From the NCBI GenBank assembly GCA_903789595.1, contig CAIFEZ010000018.1, positions 39,428 to 78,665 on the forward strand: DNA of 39,238 nucleotides. Direction: 5' to 3'. The notes below the pieces were generated by a model. That model searched no databases, was not told the origin of the DNA, and worked only from the letters and a program-made list of their open reading frames with translations. Shown here piece after piece: positions 25,978-34,297 of this stretch (its first letter is position 1; every line of letters begins with the position of its first letter). The stretch comes from an uncultured eubacterium 1-6. Lineage in GTDB: Bacteria; Bacillota; Clostridia; Lachnospirales; Lachnospiraceae. The position numbers and the translations under genes were made by a program.

Positions 25978-26547
25978 ATGGAAAAACTGACAATTGATGA
26001 GGCAAAGCGGATCAATGATACGATGGTCACCGAGGAGCATCTGAAGCTGCACGCTGCGAACGTGGCGGCGTGCATGGGTGCGATGGCGGAGCATTTTGGA
26101 GCTGACAGAGAACACTGGGAAGCGGTTGGATATCTTCATGATTACGATTATGAGAAGTTTCCGGAGGAGCATCTGGCGCATACCGAGAAGGAGCTTCTCG
26201 GTGAGGGCGTTCCGGAAGAGGATGTGAGAGCAATCATGAGTCACGGTTACGGTATCTGCACCGATGTCAAGCCGGAGACCAATATGGAGAAGAGCCTTTT
26301 CACCGTGGATGAGCTCAGCGGCATTATCCAGGCGGCGGCCCGGATGCGTCCCAACGGGATTATGGATATGGACATCAAGGGCTTCATGAAGAAGTTCAAG
26401 AGCAAGAGCTTCGCGGCAAAATGCGACCGCGCGCTGATCCTGCGCGGATGCGAGATGCTCGGGATGGATATCCGGGAGGCGGCGGAGATTTCCATTCGAG
26501 GTATGAAGGAGCACGCGGCAGAGCTCGGACTTGCGGGCAACCATTGA
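25978..26547 (+). CDS. HD-domain phosphohydrolase-like protein
   Basis: The protein is 189 aa and cytoplasmic. HD-superfamily features are visible: an early His in EEHLKLHAANVAACM (residues ~20-30), the His-Asp pair in AVGYLHDYDYEKFP (~58), a following His in PEEHLAHTEKE, and SHGYGI near 86. Proteins of this small HD type are common in Clostridia and usually annotated as HD hydrolases; the substrate is unknown. AAGGAG lies upstream of the ATG. The gene is monocistronic with a good terminator 20 bases after its stop. Confidence 0.85.
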   Translation: MEKLTIDEAKRINDTMVTEEHLKLHAANVAACMGAMAEHFGADREHWEAVGYLHDYDYEKFPEEHLAHTEKELLGEGVPEEDVRAIMSHGYGICTDVKPETNMEKSLFTVDELSGIIQAAARMRPNGIMDMDIKGFMKKFKSKSFAAKCDRALILRGCEMLGMDIREAAEISIRGMKEHAAELGLAGNH

Positions 26548-26563
26548 GCGGGAATGATAGTCC

Positions 26564-26609
26564 GGGCACGATCTGATTTACAGAACGTAAGTCAGAAAGT
26601 GCTCTTTTT
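26564..26609 (+). terminator. Terminator of the HD hydrolase gene
   Basis: A two-part stem, GGGCAC with GTGCTC outside and CTGATTTAC with GTAAGTCAG inside (wobbles included), encloses a five-base loop and is followed by TTTTTG. Confidence 0.8.
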
Positions 26610-26744
26610 GTGGCTGTCATTATTTCATGCAATAAAGCAGGAATATCTACAGAAAGACGATTCTGATTTCCGATGATACTTACATGATACAGATATTTTT
26701 GCTATGTTATCGCGCATGATACTATGTTAGAAAAATCTGCGTAC

Positions 26745-26772
26745 TTGATACAAATTTGAAATACAGTATGAT
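26745..26772 (+). promoter_or_regulatory. Promoter of the UvrA-like gene
   Basis: TTGATA (26745-26750), 16 bases, then TATGAT (26767-26772). The predicted start is about 65 bases before the ATG at 26844. Four TGATAC words (26674, 26685, 26717, 26746) lie in and upstream of it. Confidence 0.6.
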
Positions 26773-26843
26773 ATATATACTAAGAAGAATGAAACAACTA
26801 TCATGTTAAAAGCAGGGATCGGAAAGGCAAAGAGGTCATTGTT

Positions 26844-29354
26844 ATGTCCAGTGGAATCAGACAGAAGAAGATGCTGCCAAGATACATCGAGGTACGCGGC
26901 GCAAAGGTTCATAATCTCAAAAATATCAATGTAGATGTGCCGCTTCATGAGATCGTAGCGATTGCCGGGGTATCCGGCTCGGGAAAATCCTCGCTTGCGC
27001 TTGGCGCGCTGTATGCAGAGGGCTCCCGCCGATATCTGGAATCTCTTTCTACCTACACGCGCCGGAGAATGACGCAGGCGGAACGGGCAGATGTGGATGA
27101 TGTCCGCTACGTTCCGGCGGCGCTTGCACTGCGCCAGCGGCCCGGAGTTCCCGGTATCCGCAGTACATTCGGGACACTTTCGGAGCTGCTCAATAGTCTG
27201 CGGCTTATGTTTTCACGGCTTGCAAGCCATCGCTGTCCCAACGGACATTACTGCCCGCCGTCTCTTTCTGTCGCAGCCATGCAGGAAATTACCTGCCCTG
27301 TCTGCGGCGCGAAATTCTATGGCCCCGGAGCCGAGGAGCTTGCCTTCAACAGTACCGGCGCCTGCAAGACCTGCGGCGGAACAGGAGTCATCCAGACTGT
27401 GAACGAGGCAGCGCTGGTGCCGGATGATTCCAAGACAATCGATGAAGGCGCGGTCGTGGTCTGGGGAACACTCATGTGGTCGCTTATGAAGGATATTGTG
27501 CGGACGATGGGCGTGCGGACAGATGTACCGTTCCGCGACCTCTCGCCGGAGGAGAAGGAAATTGTCTACCACGGTGAGCTGAAAAAACATCACATCCATT
27601 ACGTCAATCCAAATACGCTGGAACCGGCAGAGATGGATTTCAATTATTACAGCGCGGTCAATTCCGTGAAGAATTCCCTTGCCAAGGTGAAGGATGAGAA
27701 GGGAATGAAACGTCTCGAAAAATATCTGAAGGAGGGTATTTGCCCTGACTGCCATGGGACAAGGCTTTCGGAGGCCGCCCGCGCGCCACGGCTTCGGGGC
27801 ATCGGTCTGGATGAGGCGGCGGCTATGACGCTCTCGGAACTGATCCCTTGGGTGCAGGGTGTTCCGGCATCTCTTCCGGAAGAGATGCGTACGATGGCGG
27901 AAAACATCTGTGAATCCTTTATGGACGTCTCCAAGCGGCTGATGGACCTCGGCCTTGGATATCTGTCGCTTGACCGGGCAGCTTCGACGCTTTCCACGGG
28001 TGAAAGGCAGCGTGTGCAGCTGGCGAGGGCAGTCCGCAACCGTACGACCGGCGTACTCTATGTTCTCGATGAGCCGTCAATCGGCCTGCACCCCTATAAT
28101 CTCAAGGGGCTGACCGGTGTGATGGACGATCTGCGGGCGGACGGGAACTCCGTCATCATTGTTGACCATGACACGCAGGTTTTAAAGCACGCCGACTGGA
28201 TGATTGAGATGGGAAAAGGAGCCGGATCGAACGGTGGAACGGTGATTTCCGAGGGAAGCATCGAAGACGTTTCAAAGAATCCGGAGTCTGTTATCGGCCC
28301 GTTCCTTTCCGATCAGTATGAAGCAAGAATCCGTCCGGTTACGCCGGTGGATTCCATGTTTGCGAAAGGCTTCATACATCTGAAAACAGGGATGATTCAC
28401 ACGGTGCATCCGCTGGATGTCCGGATTCCGATGGGAAGGCTGACCGTAGTGACGGGTGTTTCTGGTTCCGGCAAGACGACGATGGTGCTCGAAAGCCTGA
28501 TTCCGGCACTCAGGGCAAAGATCAGCGGCCAGAAGCTGCCGGGACATGTGAAAAGCATCGAAGCGGAAGGCATTGCACAGGTCAAACTGATCGACGCGAC
28601 GCCGATCGGTATCAATGTGCGCTCGACTGTTGCCACTTATGCCAATGTCCACGACGAACTCAGAAAAGTATACGCAAAAACAAAAGACGCGAAGGAACGC
28701 TGCTTCAAGGCAGGAGACTTCTCTTACAATACGGGAAAACTCCGCTGTCCGGCCTGTGACGGAACAGGGGAGATCTCGCTGGATGTTCAGTTCCTGCCCG
28801 ATGTCAAGATTCCCTGTCCGGAGTGCCGGGGTTCCCGGTACAGCAGAGATGCTTTTGACATCCGCAGGAAGGCAAAGGACGGAAATGAATACAGCCTGCC
28901 GGAACTTATGAATATGAGTGTGGATCAGGTACTGCATGCCCTCGGCGGACTTAAACTCCTGCAGCAGCGCCTGCAGGTGCTGCATGACTTAGGGCTCGGC
29001 TATCTGACCCTCGGCGAGGAAACACCGGGACTTTCCGGCGGCGAAGCGCAGCGGCTGAAGCTTGCCAGCGAGATGGGGAAGGGGCAGAGTGACTCGGTAT
29101 TCGTTTTTGATGAACCGACAATCGGTCTGCATCCGCAGGATGTGAAGACGCTGCTGCTGGTTTTTCAGACTTTGATTGATCATGGAGCAACTGTCGTTGT
29201 CATTGAGCATGACCTTGATGTCATTAAAAATGCCGATTACATCATTGACATGGGACCGGGCGGCGGAAAGGAAGGCGGCAGGATCGTTGCCTGTGGGGTA
29301 CCGGACGAAATCAAAGAAAACGATGAAAGCATTACTGGGCAATATATATCTTGA
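26844..29354 (+). CDS. uvrA: UvrA2-type excinuclease ABC subunit A paralogue
   Basis: The protein is 836 aa, shorter than housekeeping UvrA (~940), as in class II UvrA proteins that lack most of the UvrB-binding insertion. It has two ABC ATPase modules. Walker A1 is GVSGSGKSS (~41) and Walker A2 GVSGSGKTT (~537). Signatures are LSTGERQRVQLARA and LSGGEAQRLKLASE, with Walker B/DEP motifs in LYVLDEPSIGLH and VFVFDEPTIGLH. Two zinc modules are present: C151/C154 with C174/C177, and C635/C638 with CPECRG near 660. AAAGAGG lies eight bases upstream of the ATG. Class II members are linked to DNA-damage or drug tolerance in other bacteria; the role here is not shown by context. It is monocistronic, and debris follows downstream. 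Confidence 0.92.
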   Translation: MSSGIRQKKMLPRYIEVRGAKVHNLKNINVDVPLHEIVAIAGVSGSGKSSLALGALYAEGSRRYLESLSTYTRRRMTQAERADVDDVRYVPAALALRQRPGVPGIRSTFGTLSELLNSLRLMFSRLASHRCPNGHYCPPSLSVAAMQEITCPVCGAKFYGPGAEELAFNSTGACKTCGGTGVIQTVNEAALVPDDSKTIDEGAVVVWGTLMWSLMKDIVRTMGVRTDVPFRDLSPEEKEIVYHGELKKHHIHYVNPNTLEPAEMDFNYYSAVNSVKNSLAKVKDEKGMKRLEKYLKEGICPDCHGTRLSEAARAPRLRGIGLDEAAAMTLSELIPWVQGVPASLPEEMRTMAENICESFMDVSKRLMDLGLGYLSLDRAASTLSTGERQRVQLARAVRNRTTGVLYVLDEPSIGLHPYNLKGLTGVMDDLRADGNSVIIVDHDTQVLKHADWMIEMGKGAGSNGGTVISEGSIEDVSKNPESVIGPFLSDQYEARIRPVTPVDSMFAKGFIHLKTGMIHTVHPLDVRIPMGRLTVVTGVSGSGKTTMVLESLIPALRAKISGQKLPGHVKSIEAEGIAQVKLIDATPIGINVRSTVATYANVHDELRKVYAKTKDAKERCFKAGDFSYNTGKLRCPACDGTGEISLDVQFLPDVKIPCPECRGSRYSRDAFDIRRKAKDGNEYSLPELMNMSVDQVLHALGGLKLLQQRLQVLHDLGLGYLTLGEETPGLSGGEAQRLKLASEMGKGQSDSVFVFDEPTIGLHPQDVKTLLLVFQTLIDHGATVVVIEHDLDVIKNADYIIDMGPGGGKEGGRIVACGVPDEIKENDESITGQYIS

Positions 29355-29614
29355 ATTATTCATCGAGGTTAGAGTTTCCCAAACCAACGGATGAAATTCT
29401 TGAAAATCGAATCGGGATTATTGAAACAGCTTTTCCAACATGAAAATGGACGGGCGAATCCACCTGTTAAAAATGCAGATAACGGGTTAATAATCAAGGT
29501 TCGTTTATGGCGGCAGATACGCCGGTAACTATTACTATTCCAGTAGTGGAACAGGTTTTAATGCTCTTATAATTCTTTTATGTAAGGAGCAACGAGATAC
29601 CGCACTGCCCGGTG
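29355..29614. other. Debris region after the UvrA-like gene
   Basis: No intact gene. One short readable stretch (about 29358-29443, FPKPTDEILENRIGIIETAF then a stop) looks like a gene scrap that I could not name. The region leads directly into the rarA relic. Confidence 0.4.
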
Positions 29615-29752
29615 TGGGGAAAACAACCCTTGCCTGTGTGATCGCCGGGAGGACAGCTGCGGATTTCCAACAGTTGAATGCTGTGATAGCAGGAAAAAAA
29701 GACCTTGAGGAGGTTGTCGCAAAGGAAAAGCATGAGGGTAGAACTGTTTGAG
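29615..29752 (+). pseudogene. Relic of rarA (AAA ATPase, replication-associated recombination protein A)
   Basis: In one frame this reads LPGVGKTTLACVIAGRTAAD, then FQQLNAVIAGKKDLEEVVAK, and stops after EKHEGRTV. This matches the Walker A segment and following helix of RarA/MgsA (family pattern PPGTGKTTLARVIA ... INATVAGKKDMEEVV). Only about 46 codons remain: the N-terminal part is missing or unrecognisable and everything after the Walker A region is gone. The upstream in-frame sequence is not RarA-like. It is a decay product and not expected to function. Confidence 0.75.
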
Positions 29753-29891
29753 CGGTATAAGCCGGACAGGTTCACATTTCATGTTTTGAATGAATATGGG
29801 ATATTTGAATTTAAGCAGTGCTGCAGATAACATTGCGGAAAAAGCCTATAATAAATGGGACATGGATTATGGTATAAATAAGACATGGATT

Positions 29892-30083
29892 ATGGCGTAT
29901 AAGCTCGCTATTCCGGAACATACAGAGCATCAGATCGATAAATGTATCGGCTATATTGTCAATACTTTGGGAAATCCTTCTGCAGCGGAAGCGGTTTTGG
30001 ATGACATCGAGTACGCGCATGCTGCTTTGCCGCAGGACCTTCGGGGAAGGAGGCGTTATCTATGGCTGCTTTTGAACGGGTAA
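29892..30083 (+). pseudogene. Truncated RelE/ParE-type toxin remnant
   Basis: From the ATG at 29892 the frame reads MAYKLAIPEHTEHQIDKCIG then YIVNTLGNPSAAEAVLDDIE, matching the N-terminal ~40 residues of RelE/ParE toxins (opening strand, helix with YI...LxNPxAA..LLDxIE). After that it diverges and stops at 30083, overlapping the start of the next gene, so the C-terminal catalytic half is absent. No antitoxin is recognisable upstream. The frame is open back to 29790, preceded by an 18-bp direct repeat of ACATGGATTATGG-type sequence. Confidence 0.6.
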
Positions 30084-32707
30084 AATCAGGAATTCCCGAG
30101 ATGGACCGGATACTGGACAATATCCGACTCGGCGACAACACGGTCTGGAGGGTCTCCAGGCTGGATGAATTTCATCTGTTTCTGGATCCGTTTGTGGAAC
30201 AGGCAATCGCGGATCACAGAAATCTGATCTATGTACGGTTTGCAAGCCATCCGCCGCTGGTGACGGAGCGTCCCGGCGTGAGGATCGTGAAGATCGAGCT
30301 GTCCCACCGATTCGAGAACTTCACAATGGAGATTCACAATCTGATTGAGAGAGAGGGATACGACGCGTTCTATGTGTTCGACTGCCTCTCGGAGCTTCAG
30401 ACGGCGTGGGCGACGGACTTGATGATGAGCAACTTTTTCCGGGTGACCTGTCCGTTTCTGTTTACGCTGAATACGGTGGCATATTTTCCACTGATCCGCG
30501 GAATGCATTCGTTCCAGGCGATTGCCCGGATCCGGGATACGACGCAGCTCTTTCTGGATGTTTATCCAGATGGAGAGGAAGGAAAAAATCCTGCCGCGGG
30601 CGTGTACGTCCGCCCGGAGAAGGTCTGGAACCGGTATTCGGAGACGATGATGCTTCCGCACTACTATAATCCATCGGACGGAACTTTCCGGCCGATTCTG
30701 GACGGCGTGCGGGCAAGCCGTTTTTATCAGACGATGAACCGGCAGCAGAGAAGCGGGACGGATCAGAACACGGACGCCTGGGACCGATTCTTCAACGCGG
30801 CGAAGGAAAAGCGGGCTTCCGGAGGCGATATCACAGAGGAATGCGGACGGATGTGCAACATCATGATGTCGAGGGATGAAAATCTTCGGAGAATGATCAA
30901 GGCGCATTTCCGCCCGGAGGACTATTTTGAGGTTCGCGATCACATGATCGGAACCGGTCTGATCGGCGGAAAGGCCACAGGGATGCTTCTGGCGAGACGG
31001 GTCGTGGAGGATGAGGACCCGGAGCTTGCCGCAAGGCTCGAGCCTCATGATTCTTTTTTCATCGGGTCGGATGTCTATTACTCGTACATCGTGGAGAACG
31101 GATGGTGGGATCTCCGGGTCAGGCAGCGGACGGAGGAGGAGTATTTCTCGCTGGCGGAAACTTTTTCCGAGAAGCTGATGAGTGGGGAGTTTCCGAGAGA
31201 GCTGGAGGAATCCTTCACGTACCTGCTGGAATACTACGGGCATGATCCGATCATTGTGCGATCGAGCAGCATTCTGGAGGACGGGTTCGGCAATGCTTTT
31301 GCGGGAAAGTATGAATCGGTCTTCTGCGCGAACAGCGGACATCTGGAAGAGCGGCTGGAGGATTTCAAGAATGCGATCCGGACGGTCTACGCCAGCACGA
31401 TGAGCCTTTCTGCGTTGGAATATCGCAAGCAGCGTGGGCTGGACAAGAGGGATGAGCAGATGGCGATTCTGGTACAGCGGGTTTCCGGATCGCACTATGA
31501 TCAGTATTACATGCCTTGTGCGGCGGGAGTGGGGTACTCCGTGAGCCCGTATCGTTTTCTGAAGGAGATGGATCCGTCCGCGGGTATGCTTCGTCTCGTC
31601 ATGGGTCTTGGAATCTCTGCCGTAGACCGGACCGAGGGCTCGTATCCGCGTCTGGTGAATCTGGACCGTCCGGAGGACGTGGCGGCGGTTACGGTGCAGG
31701 AGAAGCACCGGTATTCCCAGAGGGGAATCGAGGTTGTTCAAAAAGAAAAAAGAAAAATTGAACAGATCGAACTTCGTCAGATTGAGGGCAAATTACCGGC
31801 GTATCTGCAGGATCTTCTCCTGGAGCATGATTACGACGCGGAGCATCGATTCGCGGAAAGAGGACAGAACCGGACCATCCGCTTTATATCCTGTGGAGGT
31901 CTGGTACGCCGTAAGGATGTCATGGAGGATATGAGACGAATGCTTCATCTGATCCAGGAGGAATATGGAGGACCGGTGGATACGGAATTCACGATTAATC
32001 TGGCAGAGGGCGGGGACTATCTCATCAACCTTTTGCAGTGCAGACCGCTGGAGGTGTTCCGTGACAGCGGGAGCGTTCAGATTCCGGCCGATCTTCCGAA
32101 AAATCGGATTCTTCTGTGGACGGAGGGCGCTTCCATGGGGCTTTCCGGTGCTGAGAATCTCGACTTCATCGTCTATGTGGATCCGAAGGCATACTATGAG
32201 ATGCCATATGCAGAGAAGACAAAGGTTGCCCGCGCCGTCAGTGCTTTTAACTGGGAGAACAGGGGAAGCGGACGGAAGATGCTGCTGATGGTGCCGGGCC
32301 GGATCGGGACATCCTCTCCGGAGCTGGGGGTTCCCACAGCGTTCTCGGATATCAGCGCATTTCGGGCGATCTGTGAGATCGCCGATTCCCGGGCGGGATA
32401 TAACCCGGAGCTTTCCTACGGAAGCCATATCTTTCAGGATCTTGTGGAAGCCCGCATTCTGTACACGGCGGTCTTTGAGAATGAATGTACGAAGATCTGG
32501 CAGCCGGAGCTGCTTACAGAGGAGCCAAATCTCGCCGGGAAATATGTGGAGAGCGGAGTCCCGTCTGATCTGTGCGGGAAGGTTCTCGGAATCTACGATG
32601 TCAGCGGAAGAGGATGCCGACTGTACCATGATAGGAAAAGCGGGACGGTTAAGATCGCGTTTATCCAGGACCGAGATGCAAGGCAGCAAGATAAAGCAGC
32701 AAGATAA
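30062..32707 (+). CDS. PEP/pyruvate-binding (dikinase N-terminal) domain protein with degenerate RecA/KaiC-like N-terminus
   Basis: The protein is 881 aa and cytoplasmic. Residues 1-~210 look like a KaiC/RAD55-type ATPase fold (SGIPEMDRILDNIRLGDNTV; later YDAFYVFDCLSEL as the Walker B region), but the P-loop is replaced by GDNTVWRVS, so ATP binding there is doubtful. Around 300-640 is a PPDK_N ATP-grasp domain: GLIGGKATGMLLAR (~310), DPIIVRSSSILEDGFGNAFA (~397) and GKYESVFCAN. There is no phosphohistidine swivel motif, so it is not a complete PEP synthase or PPDK; it could phosphorylate a partner or act as a nucleotide-dependent regulator. The ATG has GGAGG upstream and overlaps the toxin remnant. 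The first 32 bases of the gene region recur at 34168-34199. Confidence 0.85.
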   Translation: MAAFERVKSGIPEMDRILDNIRLGDNTVWRVSRLDEFHLFLDPFVEQAIADHRNLIYVRFASHPPLVTERPGVRIVKIELSHRFENFTMEIHNLIEREGYDAFYVFDCLSELQTAWATDLMMSNFFRVTCPFLFTLNTVAYFPLIRGMHSFQAIARIRDTTQLFLDVYPDGEEGKNPAAGVYVRPEKVWNRYSETMMLPHYYNPSDGTFRPILDGVRASRFYQTMNRQQRSGTDQNTDAWDRFFNAAKEKRASGGDITEECGRMCNIMMSRDENLRRMIKAHFRPEDYFEVRDHMIGTGLIGGKATGMLLARRVVEDEDPELAARLEPHDSFFIGSDVYYSYIVENGWWDLRVRQRTEEEYFSLAETFSEKLMSGEFPRELEESFTYLLEYYGHDPIIVRSSSILEDGFGNAFAGKYESVFCANSGHLEERLEDFKNAIRTVYASTMSLSALEYRKQRGLDKRDEQMAILVQRVSGSHYDQYYMPCAAGVGYSVSPYRFLKEMDPSAGMLRLVMGLGISAVDRTEGSYPRLVNLDRPEDVAAVTVQEKHRYSQRGIEVVQKEKRKIEQIELRQIEGKLPAYLQDLLLEHDYDAEHRFAERGQNRTIRFISCGGLVRRKDVMEDMRRMLHLIQEEYGGPVDTEFTINLAEGGDYLINLLQCRPLEVFRDSGSVQIPADLPKNRILLWTEGASMGLSGAENLDFIVYVDPKAYYEMPYAEKTKVARAVSAFNWENRGSGRKMLLMVPGRIGTSSPELGVPTAFSDISAFRAICEIADSRAGYNPELSYGSHIFQDLVEARILYTAVFENECTKIWQPELLTEEPNLAGKYVESGVPSDLCGKVLGIYDVSGRGCRLYHDRKSGTVKIAFIQDRDARQQDKAAR

Positions 32708-32742
32708 GGCGTGTATGGCAGGCAGTTGATATTAGGATGACA

Positions 32743-32792
32743 GCTTTACAGATTGACCGGAGACGGTTAAACTGATTCCGAAAGCGAAGAAA
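32743..32792. repeat. Sequence duplicated at 34234-34283 (3' flank copy)
   Basis: Starting GCTTTACAGATTGACCGG, this 50-base stretch 36 bases past the dikinase-like gene matches 34234-34283 at about 39 of 50 positions in the same orientation. Together with the 5' copy it frames the gene. Confidence 0.7.
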
Positions 32793-32907
32793 AATCATTT
32801 GCGGTGACGGATGCGGTATTTCCGGCAATATGTATGTCTTTATCAGTATTATTTCGAAAATCAAGATCCAGAGACTGTATTACGAGCAGACCGGCTACGA
32901 CAGAAGG

Positions 32908-33030
32908 TGGAGGAAGTAAGCGCCCGGGTTCAGCCGGATTCGTCGTTTGGAAGATAAGCGCCCGGTTTCAGGCCGATCTGTCGTTCTGGAAGCAAACGAA
33001 ACCGTCGGTTTCAGCCGATTTCGTCATTCT
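32908..33030. repeat. Three-copy ~40-bp repeat including the 3' end of the RelA/SpoT-type gene
   Basis: Three units of about 40 bases share AAGCGCCCGG-TTTCAGCCG-ATTCGTC-TTCTGGAAG-type sequence. The last unit runs over the stop codon of the minus-strand gene at 33011, so the units are imperfect copies of its final codons and stop region. Confidence 0.7.
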
Positions 33031-34000
33031 GGAAGCGTGACAGATGCTCGTAAGGCAGGATCAGTCGTCCGTAATACAGGCCGCAGCCGTCGTTGACGCG
33101 GTAGTTGTCAACCGCGGCGAACATATTTACATTGATTTTTGAAAGATCGAGATTCTGCAGGTTCAGGATACGTTCGTATGCCTCGTCAAAGTAGGGGCAT
33201 TCGCCCACGGGGATTTCCCTCCGGCGGGAACGCTCCTGTTCCTGCCTTTTTTCGTAGATGTCGTGATTGGCCTCTCCGATTTCGGCGAGGTCGTCCATAT
33301 CCTTTGTGCGCAGCTGGATCTCCGTATAGCTCCTTGCCATGTTGTCGAAGAGGGTCAGATGAAGAGAGCGGTAGCCGCCTTCCTTGGGGTTGGCAATATA
33401 GTCCTTGTAGTAGGGCCGCACGTTTTCATTCAGAAGAGGCGAGAAGGCCGGCAGATCCTTGTGAGCGAGCTGGGCGGTAAAGCCGCGTTCCTCCAGAAAA
33501 TCAGGCAGAATATTCGCAATTTCATACAGCGTTTTCTCCTCCAGAGCCACCCGGTCAGTGCCGGGCTTCAGGTGGCAGGCGGGAAGGGAGAGGACGATGC
33601 GGTAGGCGATGAGGTCCTTGAACCGGTTGATCTCCTCCCGCAGCTCCGAAACCGGCGGATAGGTTCCGCATTTGGAATGGTAATTGTAAATGCAGCTTAC
33701 GATATAGCCGTTGAACTTCTCCTCGGCGCGAATGAGCGATTTGATCCGGCCGCGGAATGTGAACGAGTAATTGCCGTAGTGCTCTGCCATATACTGGTAA
33801 AATTCGCGGATTCTCTGCGATTGGGAGGTGAGGAAGTTGTTGTGCTCCAGCAGCTCCTCCATCTGAAGCAGAAAATTGGCGTGAGAGCGGTCCAGAGGGT
33901 TGTGGGTCGCGGAAGCGTTTTCCATGAGATCTCTGGAATAGCTGCGGATGATGTGGAGAACGGTATCTCCCGAGTACAGGTAGTCAGTTAATTGAATCAT
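33011..34000 (-). CDS. RelA/SpoT-type (p)ppGpp synthetase domain protein
   Basis: The protein is 329 aa and cytoplasmic, a single-domain alarmone-synthetase-like protein with no hydrolase HD domain and no TGS/ACT regulatory domains. Synthetase motifs: FRGRIKSLIRAEEKFNGYI (~103), RFKDLIAYRIVLS with the Mg-binding Asp (~146), DYIANPKEGGYRSLHLTL (~217), and TEIQLRTKDMDDLAEIGEAN with the catalytic Glu followed by HDIYEK (~245). All expected catalytic residues appear present, so activity is likely. The N-terminal ~90 residues and the C-terminal ~50 are not family-standard. The ATG is preceded by GGAGG. It is convergent with the dikinase-like gene and has its own promoter. Confidence 0.88.
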   Translation of the reverse strand: MIQLTDYLYSGDTVLHIIRSYSRDLMENASATHNPLDRSHANFLLQMEELLEHNNFLTSQSQRIREFYQYMAEHYGNYSFTFRGRIKSLIRAEEKFNGYIVSCIYNYHSKCGTYPPVSELREEINRFKDLIAYRIVLSLPACHLKPGTDRVALEEKTLYEIANILPDFLEERGFTAQLAHKDLPAFSPLLNENVRPYYKDYIANPKEGGYRSLHLTLFDNMARSYTEIQLRTKDMDDLAEIGEANHDIYEKRQEQERSRRREIPVGECPYFDEAYERILNLQNLDLSKINVNMFAAVDNYRVNDGCGLYYGRLILPYEHLSRFQNDEIG

Positions 34001-34053
34001 GGATGATCCTCCAAATTTTCTTCGGTTCCTGTTTTTTCCCTGCGTTTCTTTGT

Positions 34054-34082
34054 AGTATATTATTCAGTAAAGAAACTTGCAA
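34054..34082 (-). promoter_or_regulatory. Promoter of the RelA/SpoT-type gene
   Basis: On the minus strand TTGCAA (34077-34082), exactly 17 bases, then TATACT (complement of 34054-34059). The predicted start is about 45 bases before the ATG at 34000. Confidence 0.7.
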
Positions 34083-34167
34083 GAAATCCGTGAGAAACTG
34101 CTGCGGCAGACGCGCCGCGTCTCGGTATTTGTGCATGTGTCTGGTGTACATGCTTCGGAAAAGGGGC

Positions 34168-34283
34168 TTATCTATGGCTGCTTTTGAACGGGTGAAATCT
34201 CTGCCTCATAAGTCAGGAAGGAACAGGATAAAGGCTTTACAGATTTGCCGAATGCGGTTAGACTGATTTCGAAAGAAGAGGAA
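34168..34283 (+). repeat. Vestigial duplicate of the dikinase-like gene ends (coding middle missing)
   Basis: 34168-34199 matches 30056-30087 at 31 of 32 positions, including the start codon and first nine codons (MAAFERVKS-). After only 34 bases, 34234-34283 matches the 3' flank of the same gene (32743-32792). The copy therefore looks like a duplicate from which about 2.6 kb was deleted. The residual frame runs 34173-34266 and encodes nothing recognisable beyond MAAFERVKS. Confidence 0.75.
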
Positions 34284-34297
34284 AGGAATGCATTTTT

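Noticed and set aside
30086-32689. Two long minus-strand open frames (551 and 298 codons) opposite the dikinase-like gene
   Set aside because: Arg/His-rich peptides typical of antisense shadows; the plus strand carries recognisable domains and a ribosome binding site.
34003-34266. 87-codon plus-strand frame ending in the vestigial gene copy
   Set aside because: Only its final part, from 34173, resembles a gene start (MAAFERVKS). The upstream part lies in the promoter of the minus-strand gene and has no ribosome site.
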